A stretch of 8,333 nucleotides of DNA from Deltaproteobacteria bacterium (GCA_027295555.1 JAPUKT010000111.1:1-8333); one strand, 5' to 3'. Positions 1-6,733 are shown, counted from the stretch's first letter. Notes: generated by a model from the letters alone, not told the origin. Numbers and translations are program-made.

Positions 1-32
1 ATTGTCCGAGACTTGTTCTAGACTGCGAAGCG

Positions 33-689
33 GTGAGGCTGGATTTCGAAGAAGTCGCCGTCGCGGGCCTGGCTAAGTCCTACGGCCCGACGTTGGCGCT
101 GGCCGGGGTGGATCTGAGCTTTGCGCAAGGCACGGTGACGGTCGTGCAGGGCGCGAACGGTTCGGGGAAGTCGACGCTCCTTTGGTTGCTCGCTTTGCTC
201 GCCCACCCCACGCGGGGAGACATTCGATACGGCGCCTACGGCAGAGACCGAGCCGACGGCTTGCGCGGGCGGATCGGCTTCGTCGCCCATCAGCTGCAGC
301 TCTACCCCGGGCTCAGCGGTCATGAGAATCTCGTGTTGGCGGCAAAGCTCCAAGGCATCCCGTATGCCGACAAGCGCGCCACTGATCTTTGCGAGGCGCT
401 TTCCCTTTCCGAGTACTGGAACCGGCCCTTGCGCACCTATTCGCGGGGACAAGCGCAGCAGGTCGCCATCGCACGCGCGTTGCTCCACGAGCCGCGGCTT
501 CTCTTGATGGACGAACCCTCGACCGGCCTCGACGCGCGGGCGACCGAAGCGCTGGTCGGCCTCATCGAGCAGGAAAAGCAAGACGGTTCCATCGTGATCG
601 TCGTGAGCCACGAAGTGGGCTTTGCGCAAACGGTCGCCGATCGGGTGCTCCACATGGACCGAGGCCGAATCGTGGAGCGAAGCCCATGA
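33..689 (+). CDS. ccmA: CcmA-like ABC transporter ATP-binding protein (heme exporter / cytochrome c maturation)
   Basis: This is a cytoplasmic ATPase subunit of 218 aa, the usual CcmA length. The Walker A motif is GANGSGKST (40-48), the signature motif is SRGQ (137-140, in place of SGGQ), Walker B is LLLMDE (156-161), the D-loop is STGLD (163-167) and the H-loop histidine is H193. The family powers the CcmABCD complex, which releases heme-loaded CcmE for cytochrome c assembly. The CcmA name rests mainly on the downstream partner, because isolated ATPase domains are hard to tell apart. The stop overlaps the ccmB start (ATGA), which implies translational coupling. The GTG at 33 is preceded by only a weak GAAG. 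The frame stays open to the window edge, so an upstream start cannot be excluded, but the ABC fold begins normally from here. Confidence 0.85.
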   Translation: MRLDFEEVAVAGLAKSYGPTLALAGVDLSFAQGTVTVVQGANGSGKSTLLWLLALLAHPTRGDIRYGAYGRDRADGLRGRIGFVAHQLQLYPGLSGHENLVLAAKLQGIPYADKRATDLCEALSLSEYWNRPLRTYSRGQAQQVAIARALLHEPRLLLMDEPSTGLDARATEALVGLIEQEKQDGSIVIVVSHEVGFAQTVADRVLHMDRGRIVERSP

Positions 690-1366
690 AGACACTCCGT
701 TCTGCTTGGTTGGTCGCGCTCAAGGATCTCCGACTCGAGCTCCGGACCAAAGAGATCCTCACGTCGACGGGCCTCTTTGCGGTGTTGGTGGTGACCCTCG
801 GATCGCTTGCCTTCTATACCGACCCGGTGAGTGCCCCGAATATCGCACCGGGGGTGCTCTGGATCTCGATCCTCTTTTGCGGAATCCTCTTGATCGGTCG
901 AAGCTGGGCGCTCGAGCGCGAGAACGACGCGATCTTCGGAATGCTCCTAGCTCCGATTCCCCGCGCCTCAATCTACATCGGGAAGTCGTTCAGCGCGCTG
1001 ATTCTGTTGTTCGCCGTCGAGCTGCTTCTCGTGCCGCTTTGCCTCGTGTTCTTTCAGATCGAATCGAGTGGCAAGCTGCTGCCCCTGCTCGGCCTGGTGT
1101 TTCTCGGGTCTGTTGGTTTCGTCGCGACGGCCACGTTGTTCTCGGCCGTCGGGATCCGGACCCGCGCGCGGGATTTGATGTTGAGCGTTTTGGTCTTTCC
1201 GCTGGTCGCTCCCGCGCTTCTTGCCGCCGCGGTAGCGACACGGGAGCTCTTTGCCGGCGCGTCATTACTCGAGGTGCTCGGCTGGATGCGGATCCTCGCC
1301 GCATTCGACCTGCTGTTCATCGGCTTTGGCCTGTGGGTGTCGCGCTATCTCCTCGAGGAGACGTAG
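686..1366 (+). CDS. ccmB: CcmB-like heme exporter membrane subunit
   Basis: This is a 226 aa integral membrane protein with about six hydrophobic segments, at roughly residues 26-43, 55-72, 103-123, 132-155, 164-186 and 203-221. That matches CcmB in length and topology. The N-terminal KDLRLELRTKE stretch before the first helix and the ALERENDAIFGMLLAP stretch in the first long cytoplasmic loop are typical of the family. CcmB pairs with CcmA and CcmC in the inner membrane complex that frees holo-CcmE. The frame is open far upstream, but ATG 686 is chosen because it overlaps the ccmA stop and directly precedes the family N-terminus. No ccmC, ccmE or ccmF lies downstream. The next genes are on the other strand, so the rest of the system must be encoded elsewhere. 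Confidence 0.85.
   Translation: MKTLRSAWLVALKDLRLELRTKEILTSTGLFAVLVVTLGSLAFYTDPVSAPNIAPGVLWISILFCGILLIGRSWALERENDAIFGMLLAPIPRASIYIGKSFSALILLFAVELLLVPLCLVFFQIESSGKLLPLLGLVFLGSVGFVATATLFSAVGIRTRARDLMLSVLVFPLVAPALLAAAVATRELFAGASLLEVLGWMRILAAFDLLFIGFGLWVSRYLLEET
1348..1361. repeat. perfect 14-bp palindrome at the end of ccmB
   Basis: TCTCCTCGAGGAGA equals its own reverse complement and lies just before the ccmB stop, at the convergent junction with the thioredoxin gene. As RNA it could form only a 5-bp stem with a TCGA loop. No T-run follows on either strand, so it is not a clear terminator. It encodes the C-terminal Y-L-L-E-E-T region of CcmB and may be coincidental. Confidence 0.3.
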
Positions 1367-1369
1367 GGC

Positions 1370-1978
1370 TCAGCGGTACGCACGGATCAAGTCGAGCGCG
1401 ACGGGGCTTGACCAATCGAAGCCACCGTCGAACCGAAGTCGAATGACGCCCTTCTTGTCGATGATCCAGGTCTCGGGAAAGAGCTTGGTGCCAAACGCAT
1501 CGGTCACGACCTCGCGCTTGGAGTCGAGGAGGCTGATGATCTTCGAGCGCGATGGAATGATCGCCTCCACTTCGGCCCAGTCGCGGTCGGTCGACACAGC
1601 GACGACTTCGACGTCGCCCCAATCCTCGGTGATGTCCGCGAGAAGCTCGATCGTCGGCATCTCCTGGATGCAGGGCCGGCACGTGACCGTCCAGAAGTTC
1701 AGCACGATGACCTTGCCGCGCTGGTCGGAGAGCTTCCATTCACTGCCGGACTGCCCGGGCAGCGTAAAGTCGGGAGCCAAGAGCGACGCGCCGAGATAGT
1801 GCGGAACCCCGCCTTGCCCATCCATGAGCTCCTCGAAGCGCGCGTTGCCGAGGACGGCGCGAAAAGGCGCTTCGCTGGCCCGCGCACGCGCATCGACAAC
1901 CGCACCCGCGAAGATGAAGAGCAAGGGGAAGGCAATCGCGGCCACGATGACCGTGGCGATGAACTCACGTCGAGTCAC
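1370..1978 (-). CDS. membrane-anchored TlpA/ResA/CcmG-type thiol-disulfide oxidoreductase
   Basis: This 202 aa protein has an uncleaved-looking N-terminal helix (about 7-28) that would anchor a periplasmic thioredoxin domain starting near APDFTLP (68-74). The active site is CRPC (C100, C103) in NFWTVTCRPC. T99 replaces the tryptophan usual before the first cysteine. The cis-proline is P168 in FPETWIIDKKG, the pattern seen in ResA and CcmG. Such proteins keep apocytochrome CXXCH cysteines reduced for heme attachment, which fits the convergent ccmAB genes three bases away. The start is GTG at 1978; the next in-frame Met (residue 52) would remove the membrane anchor. It lies 9 bases after the DUF1285-like gene, probably in one transcript. 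A general TlpA role outside cytochrome maturation remains possible. Confidence 0.85.
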   Translation of the reverse strand: MTRREFIATVIVAAIAFPLLFIFAGAVVDARARASEAPFRAVLGNARFEELMDGQGGVPHYLGASLLAPDFTLPGQSGSEWKLSDQRGKVIVLNFWTVTCRPCIQEMPTIELLADITEDWGDVEVVAVSTDRDWAEVEAIIPSRSKIISLLDSKREVVTDAFGTKLFPETWIIDKKGVIRLRFDGGFDWSSPVALDLIRAYR

Positions 1979-1987
1979 GGTCGAGGC

Positions 1988-2518
1988 CTAGCGCTTTTCC
2001 GCGCCGAACGAAAGTGGATCGGCGACCTCGGGCGGACGCACTTTTTGCTCCCCGATTCGGACGTATATGCCGTCTTCGTCTTCGCCCACCGCGTCCGACA
2101 TCTTGCTGACCGCATGATTGTCGAACCGGGCCGGGCAGCGCCCCTCGCGCACGGTGCACCACAACGCACCCTCGGGCCCCTGCACAAGTGAATCGGGGTC
2201 GAGCATTTCGTCGAGCCCGCCCGAGAGGTGAAGTGTGATCTGGTCGCCCGTCCGGCTGACGTCTTTGACGAAGTACGGAGGGCCCTCGACTTCGACGTAG
2301 GCCCAGTTGATCGAGTTGCTCAGACAGAAACGTCCGTCTTCCGCGCGGTCGATCCAGCTATCGAACGAACGAACCAAGTTCGGATGGTCGATTCGATCCT
2401 CGCCATTGAACCAGTGACCACGCGCATCCCGGCGGATCTGTGTTTCGCGCGTACGGCCCTGGAGAAACTCCGCTGGGTCGGTGCCCATGAAGAAACGGGT
2501 ACCAGGAATCCGACGCAC
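1988..2518 (-). CDS. DUF1285-like protein of unknown function
   Basis: This is a soluble protein of 176 aa with no signal peptide or membrane segment. Residues 26-72 (TQIRRD, HWFNGEDRIDHPNLVRSF, then an acidic loop and VEVEGPPYFVKDV) recall DUF1285 proteins, in which a RDGxWFhxGxxIxRxxLVRLF stretch precedes V.IEVEDAPFVAVDV. The match is from memory and is moderate. The second half (GALWCTVREG, CPARFDNHAVSKM) also has the form of a second small domain in that family. The role is unknown. GTG 2518 is chosen because AGGA lies six bases upstream. ATG 2488 would shorten it by 10 residues, and ATG 2581 would overlap otsA and add a low-complexity serine run. It is divergent from otsA with 26 bases between starts, and is followed closely by the thioredoxin gene. 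Confidence 0.6.
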   Translation of the reverse strand: MRRIPGTRFFMGTDPAEFLQGRTRETQIRRDARGHWFNGEDRIDHPNLVRSFDSWIDRAEDGRFCLSNSINWAYVEVEGPPYFVKDVSRTGDQITLHLSGGLDEMLDPDSLVQGPEGALWCTVREGRCPARFDNHAVSKMSDAVGEDEDGIYVRIGEQKVRPPEVADPLSFGAEKR

Positions 2519-2530
2519 AGTCGATCCTGC

Positions 2531-2536
2531 TATGCT
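2531..2536 (+). promoter_or_regulatory. possible -10 element for otsA
   Basis: TATGCT resembles a sigma70 -10 hexamer (four of six matches to TATAAT) and sits in the 26-base gap between divergent starts. Transcription would begin within a base or two of the otsA ATG at 2545, giving an almost leaderless mRNA, and no Shine-Dalgarno sequence precedes that ATG. No convincing -35 hexamer is seen 16-18 bases upstream, so this is a weak call. Confidence 0.25.
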
Positions 2537-2544
2537 CGACGCCG

Positions 2545-3936
2545 ATGACGAAGAAGAGCCGAAAGCTCGTGGTGGTTTCAAACCGGGGCCCGTATCGTCA
2601 CGAAGCGACGCGCGGGAAGGAGCGTTGGGTTCGGTCGGCAGGCGGTCTGGTCGCTGCGCTCGACCCCGTGCTGCAAAGGCGCGGCGGCGTGTGGGTCAGC
2701 GCGAAGCAGGCCGAGGACTTCGATTCGATCACGGTGGCGTCGCCCCAACTCGAGTACGAACTCGCGTACATCGCGCTCAAGCGCGGGGACGAGCGAGGGT
2801 TTTACGAGGGCGTGTCGAACGGGGTGATCTGGCCCTTGCTCCATAGCTTCCCCCCGACGATCCGTGTGGGCGAGGCACCGTGGCCCAACTACGTCAACGC
2901 CAACCGCGAGTTCGCAGACATGACGCTCTCGACGAGCGGCCCGTCCGATCTCATCTGGGTACAAGATTATCAGTTGATGTTGGTCCCGGGTTTCATACGG
3001 GCCAAGCGGTCAAAGGCGCGGGTCGGATGGTTTTGCCACGTCCCGTGGCCGTCCCCCGACACGTTCGGCATCCTTCCCTGGCGCCAGGAGATTCTCGAGG
3101 GGCTGCTGGGTGCTGACCTTCTCGGCTTTCACCTTTCCGAATACGCCCAGCACTTCCGGGAATGCGTCGAGCAGTTTACGCCGTATCGGGTCTCTCGAAA
3201 CGCGATTCAATATCGGAGTCGGACGGTGAAGACCATCACCGCGCCGATCGGAGTGCCGGTCGATGACCTTCAAGCGCTTGCGATCGATCCCGATGTCGAA
3301 CGTGAAGTCGGCCGAATTCGCCAGGTGATCGGCAAGCGCCAGTTGATCCTCGGCGTGGATCGACTCGACTACACCAAGGGGATCCCCGAACGCCTCGCGG
3401 CATTCGAACGCTTGCTTCGCCGAGATCGTTCCGCGCGAAGTCGCTACGCTCTCATCCAAGTGATGGTCCCGAGTCGGACCGACGTGAAGGCGTATGCGGA
3501 CCTCAAAGAAGAGATCGACCGTATGGTGGGCGACATCAACGGACGGTACTCCGACACGGGCCGTATTCCGATTCACTATCTCTATCGCAATCTGAGTCAA
3601 CGAGCGCTGTTCGCGCACTATCGAGCAGCCGACGTCGCGTGGGTCACGCCACTTCGAGATGGGATGAACTTGGTTGCACACGAGTACGTGGCCGCCCGGA
3701 CCAACGAGGACGGCGTGCTCGTCTTGAGCGAGTTCGCGGGCGCTGCCAAGCACCTCAAGGCCGCCGTGCTGGTGAATCCCTACGACGTCGAAGGGACGAC
3801 CGACGCCGTGCATCATGCACTCCACATGAAGCGGACCGAGATGCGAAAGCGCATGAAAGCCCTACGGGCCGAGGTCATGCGGCTCGACGTCCACCGTTGG
3901 GCGGACAAGTACATAGGCGCGCTGGAGGGGGTATGA
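2545..3936 (+). CDS. otsA: trehalose-6-phosphate synthase (GT20 family)
   Basis: This enzyme transfers glucose from UDP-glucose to glucose-6-phosphate to make trehalose-6-phosphate in the cytoplasm. The 463 aa length is normal for a single-domain OtsA. Recognisable family blocks are VVVSNRGPY (9-17), SAGGLVAAL (31-39), VQDYQLMLVP (139-148), WFCHVPWPSPDTF (162-174), DLLGFH (191-196), GVDRLDYTKGIPERL (270-284), TPLRDGMNLVAHEY (368-381) and VLSEFAG (393-399). R14, D141, H165, R273, K278, D372 and E380 sit in the conserved donor and acceptor positions. The adjacent trehalose phosphatase argues against a glucosylglycerol-phosphate synthase, the main look-alike in GT20. ATG 2545 directly precedes the first strand. 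It has no visible ribosome binding site. The stop overlaps the otsB start. Confidence 0.95.
   Translation: MTKKSRKLVVVSNRGPYRHEATRGKERWVRSAGGLVAALDPVLQRRGGVWVSAKQAEDFDSITVASPQLEYELAYIALKRGDERGFYEGVSNGVIWPLLHSFPPTIRVGEAPWPNYVNANREFADMTLSTSGPSDLIWVQDYQLMLVPGFIRAKRSKARVGWFCHVPWPSPDTFGILPWRQEILEGLLGADLLGFHLSEYAQHFRECVEQFTPYRVSRNAIQYRSRTVKTITAPIGVPVDDLQALAIDPDVEREVGRIRQVIGKRQLILGVDRLDYTKGIPERLAAFERLLRRDRSARSRYALIQVMVPSRTDVKAYADLKEEIDRMVGDINGRYSDTGRIPIHYLYRNLSQRALFAHYRAADVAWVTPLRDGMNLVAHEYVAARTNEDGVLVLSEFAGAAKHLKAAVLVNPYDVEGTTDAVHHALHMKRTEMRKRMKALRAEVMRLDVHRWADKYIGALEGV
3924..3931 (+). promoter_or_regulatory. strong ribosome binding site for otsB inside otsA
   Basis: GGAGGGGG lies just upstream of ATG 3933 within the last codons of otsA. 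It is the clearest Shine-Dalgarno sequence in the window. It fixes the otsB start at the ATGA overlap and suggests efficient, coupled reinitiation. Confidence 0.6.
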
Positions 3937-4691
3937 GTCTCGTCGACGACCTGCTGGCGCTCGATCGCCCCCTCCTGGTGGCCCTCGACGTCGACGGGAC
4001 GATCGCGCCGATCGTTCGAGACCCCGACGAGGCCACGATCCCCGACGACACGCTTGCGGTCCTGAAAGCGCTCGCCTCCACGCCATCGACTGAGCTAGCC
4101 CTGATCACCGGTCGTGACCTCGACTCGCTCTCACGCATGGAACAGCTCGACGGGATCTGGCGCGCGGTGGAGCATGGCGGCCTCGTCCTCGCCCCCGGAC
4201 AGCAACCGCAGCCGCGGGAGCTCGCCGAAGAGCGCCGGCACGCGCTCGCGCGTTTCAGGGAGTGGGTGCGCGACCACGCCGAAGACGCGTTCGTCGAGTA
4301 CAAGCCCCGAGCGGTCGCGGTGCACGTGCGCGCAATCGCGGAGACCGACCCCGACCGAGCCAACGCGCTGCTCGACGAGGCTGAAGAGATCGCGACCGGG
4401 TTGGGGCTTCACGTGCGAAAAGGCCGACGCGTTCGTGAAGTCGAAGCGCTCGAGCACGACAAGGGCGAAGCGCTTCGGGAGATCTTCGAGCGAAGCGGCG
4501 CGCGAAGTACCTTCTTCGCGGGCGACGACGTGACGGACCTTCCCGCAATCGAGTTTGCAAGCAAGCATGGGATCGGCGCGTTCGTTCTCTCCCGTGAGAG
4601 GCCGGAGCCACCGTCTGAGTCGGTCGTCGTGATAGAGAACGCTAAGGGCGTCGCTGCACTGCTCTCCGAGATTTCGCGTCGCCTCGCGTAA
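3933..4691 (+). CDS. otsB: trehalose-6-phosphate phosphatase (HAD superfamily)
   Basis: This enzyme hydrolyses trehalose-6-phosphate to trehalose, completing the OtsAB pathway. The 252 aa length is typical. HAD motif I is DVDGT (19-23), with D19 as nucleophile and D21 as acid/base. Motif II is LITGRD (57-62). EHGG is at 80-83. The EYKPRAVAVHVR block (122-133) is characteristic of OtsB. K177 in HDKGEAL is the motif III lysine, and GDDVTD (197-202) supplies the Mg2+ ligands. The start is ATG 3933, overlapping the otsA stop and preceded by a strong ribosome binding site. The frame is open upstream inside otsA, but that part is shadow sequence. Making synthase and phosphatase from one coupled transcript would limit build-up of toxic trehalose-6-phosphate. 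Confidence 0.95.
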   Translation: MSLVDDLLALDRPLLVALDVDGTIAPIVRDPDEATIPDDTLAVLKALASTPSTELALITGRDLDSLSRMEQLDGIWRAVEHGGLVLAPGQQPQPRELAEERRHALARFREWVRDHAEDAFVEYKPRAVAVHVRAIAETDPDRANALLDEAEEIATGLGLHVRKGRRVREVEALEHDKGEALREIFERSGARSTFFAGDDVTDLPAIEFASKHGIGAFVLSRERPEPPSESVVVIENAKGVAALLSEISRRLA

Positions 4692-4729
4692 CCGGTGGGC
4701 CCGATCATCATCCCGTGGTAGAGCCTCGT

Positions 4730-5554
4730 ATGCTCGATCGAGACCTTCGAGAAGCGGTGCAAATCGCGAGGCGGGCGGGCGGTATCTTGATGGACATCTA
4801 CGCGACGAACTTCAGCGTCGCGTACAAGACCAAGTCGGACCCCGTCACCGAGGCCGACACACGCGCCAACACATACATCGTGGAGGCGCTGCGCAAAGCA
4901 TTCCCCGCCGACGGAATCGTCGCGGAAGAAGCCGAAGACAAGAGCGACGCACTCAAGGGAGGTCGATGCTGGTACGTCGACCCTCTCGACGGCACCAAGG
5001 AGTTCATCGCCAAAAACGGCGAATTCGCCGTTATGCTGGGCTTGGCGGTCGACGGCGTATCGACGCTCGGAGTCGTCTACCAGCCCGAGCATGACAAGCT
5101 CTACGCGGGCATCGTGGGAAGCGGGGCATACCTGGAAGAGCGGGGCGACAGACGCGAGCTGGCGGTGAGCCGCGTCGCCGACCCGAACAAACTCGAGCTC
5201 GTGGTGTCGCGCTCGCATCGGGGCCAACCGATCGACGACGTGATAGCGCAACTCGGCATTACCCACGAAACGAGAAGCGGCTCGGTTGGCCTGAAGGTGG
5301 GCCTCATCGCGGAGCGGCAGGCAGACCTGTACGTTCACATGTCCAACAAGTCGAGCGCATGGGACGCCTGCGGACCCGAAGCGATTCTGAGGGCCGCGGG
5401 GGGCCGCTTTACCGACCTCGGCGGCAACGCTTACCACTACGGCGGCACAGACATGCGAAATAAGCACGGGATACTCGCCTGCAACGCGGCCGCGTATGAC
5501 GCTGTATTGCCAGTCGTACGTGAAGTGGCGCGGGACGTTGGCCTCGTTCAATAG
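4730..5554 (+). CDS. cysQ: CysQ-like 3'(2'),5'-bisphosphate nucleotidase (inositol monophosphatase family)
   Basis: This 274 aa Mg2+-dependent phosphatase carries the full family signature: SDPVTEAD (36-43), IVAEEAED (63-70), WYVDPLDGTKEFI (81-93) and SAWDACGPEAILRAAGG (209-225). Likely metal ligands are E67, D84, D87 and D212. The DPLDGTKEF form favours CysQ, which converts 3'-phosphoadenosine 5'-phosphate (PAP) to AMP after sulfate activation, over plain inositol monophosphatases, where this element is usually DPxDGTxNF. Activity on inositol phosphates or NADP cannot be excluded. ATG 4730 is preferred because it has AGAG about seven bases upstream and starts just before the first helix. GTG 4715 would add five residues and has no ribosome binding site. 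It lies 38 bases after otsB. Its TAG stop is in frame with the following gene. Confidence 0.85.
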   Translation: MLDRDLREAVQIARRAGGILMDIYATNFSVAYKTKSDPVTEADTRANTYIVEALRKAFPADGIVAEEAEDKSDALKGGRCWYVDPLDGTKEFIAKNGEFAVMLGLAVDGVSTLGVVYQPEHDKLYAGIVGSGAYLEERGDRRELAVSRVADPNKLELVVSRSHRGQPIDDVIAQLGITHETRSGSVGLKVGLIAERQADLYVHMSNKSSAWDACGPEAILRAAGGRFTDLGGNAYHYGGTDMRNKHGILACNAAAYDAVLPVVREVARDVGLVQ

Positions 5555-5563
5555 GCACGAACA

Positions 5564-6160
5564 TTGGCACCGGTCGATTGGCAAGAAGCGTGGAAAGCGG
5601 GCACCACACCCTGGGATGGCGGGGCGTCCCCTCCCGCGCTCCGGCGACTGCTCGCCGAAGATCGCGTCCCCCGAGGGTGGGCTTTCGTCCCGGGCTGTGG
5701 CGCGGGTTACGACCTCGCGACCTTGGCCCACGTCGACCGCGAAGTGGTGGGCCTCGACCTTTCCTCTGACGCGCGGGACGCGTTCCTCGAGGCTTGCTCG
5801 AACCTGCCGGGTCAGGTGACGTACGAAGTCGGTGACTTTTTCGCCTACGACCCACCCCACCGGTTCGATTTCGTCTGGGACTACACCTTCTTTTGCGCGC
5901 TCGAGCCGCAGCAACGCGCGCCATGGGCGGCAGTCATGTCGCGCTTGGTAAGGCCGAACGGTATGCTCGCCACTCTGCTCTTCCCGTACGTGGATCCGAT
6001 CCCCGATGGAGAAGGCCCTCCGTGGCCCATCAACACCGACTTGGTCCGCGGGTTCATCGAGGACGCATTCGAGCTACTCGAGGTGACCGAAGCCGAGCAC
6101 ACACATCCCGGACGCGAGGGTAAAGAGCGCCTTGCGCTCTGGCGACGTAAGGCGGGCTAA
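5564..6160 (+). CDS. TPMT/HOL-type S-adenosylmethionine-dependent methyltransferase
   Basis: This is a cytoplasmic class I methyltransferase of 198 aa. It opens with WQEAWKAGTTPWDGG (6-20), the W...G.TPWD pattern of the thiopurine methyltransferase family. The SAM-binding motif I is VPGCGAGYD (42-50), and the acidic residue that binds the ribose is D65 in VVGLDLS. The FDFVWDYTFFCALEPQQRAPW block (101-121) closely recalls plant HOL/thiol methyltransferases, which methylate thiocyanate, bisulfide and halides. The C-terminal GKERLALWRR (186-195) also fits them. The true substrate is unknown. The start must be TTG 5564: the upstream in-frame stop is the cysQ TAG four codons earlier, and no ATG or GTG lies before the conserved N-terminus. 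A weak AGG lies eight bases upstream. The stop overlaps that of the convergent lipoprotein gene. Confidence 0.85.
   Translation: MAPVDWQEAWKAGTTPWDGGASPPALRRLLAEDRVPRGWAFVPGCGAGYDLATLAHVDREVVGLDLSSDARDAFLEACSNLPGQVTYEVGDFFAYDPPHRFDFVWDYTFFCALEPQQRAPWAAVMSRLVRPNGMLATLLFPYVDPIPDGEGPPWPINTDLVRGFIEDAFELLEVTEAEHTHPGREGKERLALWRRKAG
6124..6140 (-). terminator. possible intrinsic terminator for the lipoprotein gene
   Basis: AGAGCGC and GCGCTCT form a perfect 7-bp stem with a 3-base loop. Read on the minus strand, the stem ends in TCT and is followed by TTAC, so a short T-run of the form TCTTTA comes 17 bases after the lipoprotein stop. The hairpin lies inside the end of the methyltransferase coding sequence. 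The T-run is short, so termination would be weak. On the + strand no T-run follows. Confidence 0.35.
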
Positions 6161-6705
6161 TTCTCCTCGGGCAACGGAATCGTAGACGAGCGCCACTTCA
6201 CCTCCGAGAAGGCCAAACTGTACGGGATCGACGCTCCCTTATTGCGCACCCCCACCCAAATCTGTGACGAGCCGATCGGAAAGTCGGAGCGAATCATTGG
6301 ATCCCGCGTACCGTTTCGGTTGTCGTTGCATACGACACTGGCATCGGGCTTTCGTACGACCAGAGACACATCGCCCCGAGACCGTCCGAGCACGTGAAGC
6401 TGAAGGAACGCGGTGTCGGCAGCCAGCAGGTAGTCCGGCTTTTCCGCGATCCACCCTTTGCACTTTCGGTGAATCGAGCTCGCGGGCACTTGGCCGATTG
6501 CGGTGCCCTCGACCACGCGGGGGTCGGGATTGAAGCCGGCATGCAAGTGCACGACCCCGAAACGGGACGGCGAATGAAGATACCGATCGGGCGGCTCGAT
6601 CGGGGGTCCCGGAGGGAGCGGCGCCAACACCTGCGGCGCTTCGTCTTTTTCGGTGCACGCTGTGAGTAGGAGCACCGAAAAGAGCGCAATCGCGTGGAGC
6701 TTCAC
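6157..6705 (-). CDS. secreted lipoprotein with a PPC-like domain
   Basis: This 182 aa protein has a lipoprotein signal peptide: M-K-L-H, a hydrophobic core (5-14) and the lipobox LTAC with C17 as the lipidated cysteine. T18 follows it, so the enterobacterial +2 rule would predict the outer membrane. A proline-rich linker (24-40) leads to a domain with CKGWIAEKPDYLLA (82-95), LQLHVLGRSRGDVSLVVRKPD (101-121), VVCND (124-128) and a C-terminal SQIWVGV strand (147-153). This recalls beta-sandwich domains like the bacterial pre-peptidase C-terminal (PPC) fold, found in many myxobacterial secreted proteins. C82 and C126 may form a disulfide. No enzymatic residues are recognised. The start is GTG 6705 with GAGG about five bases upstream. 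It follows the response regulator by 28 bases and is likely cotranscribed. Confidence 0.65.
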   Translation of the reverse strand: MKLHAIALFSVLLLTACTEKDEAPQVLAPLPPGPPIEPPDRYLHSPSRFGVVHLHAGFNPDPRVVEGTAIGQVPASSIHRKCKGWIAEKPDYLLAADTAFLQLHVLGRSRGDVSLVVRKPDASVVCNDNRNGTRDPMIRSDFPIGSSQIWVGVRNKGASIPYSLAFSEVKWRSSTIPLPEEN

Positions 6706-6715
6706 GAGGACCTCG

Positions 6716-6731
6716 ACGGCGCGGAGGCCGT
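6716..6731 (-). repeat. small inverted repeat between response regulator and lipoprotein genes
   Basis: ACGGC and GCCGT form a perfect 5-bp stem with a 6-base loop, just after the response regulator stop and just upstream of the lipoprotein ribosome binding site. It has no T-run, so it is unlikely to terminate. It could modulate the ratio of the two products. Confidence 0.2.
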
Positions 6732-6733
6732 GC

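Noticed and set aside
389..685. Upstream extension of the ccmB frame
   Set aside because: It is an Arg-rich alternative reading of ccmA. The CcmB family N-terminus begins at ATG 686, which overlaps the ccmA stop.
18..695. Minus-strand open frame of 225 codons opposite ccmA
   Set aside because: It mirrors ccmA, whose ATPase motifs are intact, and its translation has no recognisable domain.
1348..1361. Bidirectional terminator between ccmB and the thioredoxin gene
   Set aside because: The palindrome gives a short stem, and neither strand has a T-run after it.
3010..3825. Minus-strand open frame of 271 codons opposite otsA
   Set aside because: It lies entirely inside the conserved GT20 catalytic region and shows no family motif.
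3639..3932. Upstream extension of the otsB frame
   Set aside because: It overlaps the conserved C-terminal part of otsA, is low-complexity Arg-rich, and a strong ribosome binding site marks ATG 3933.
4409..5914. Minus-strand open frame of 501 codons opposite otsB, cysQ and the methyltransferase
   Set aside because: The + strand genes here have complete catalytic motifs in three frames of known families. The antisense frame is Arg/Val-rich, has no recognisable domain, and is explained by high-GC codon bias.
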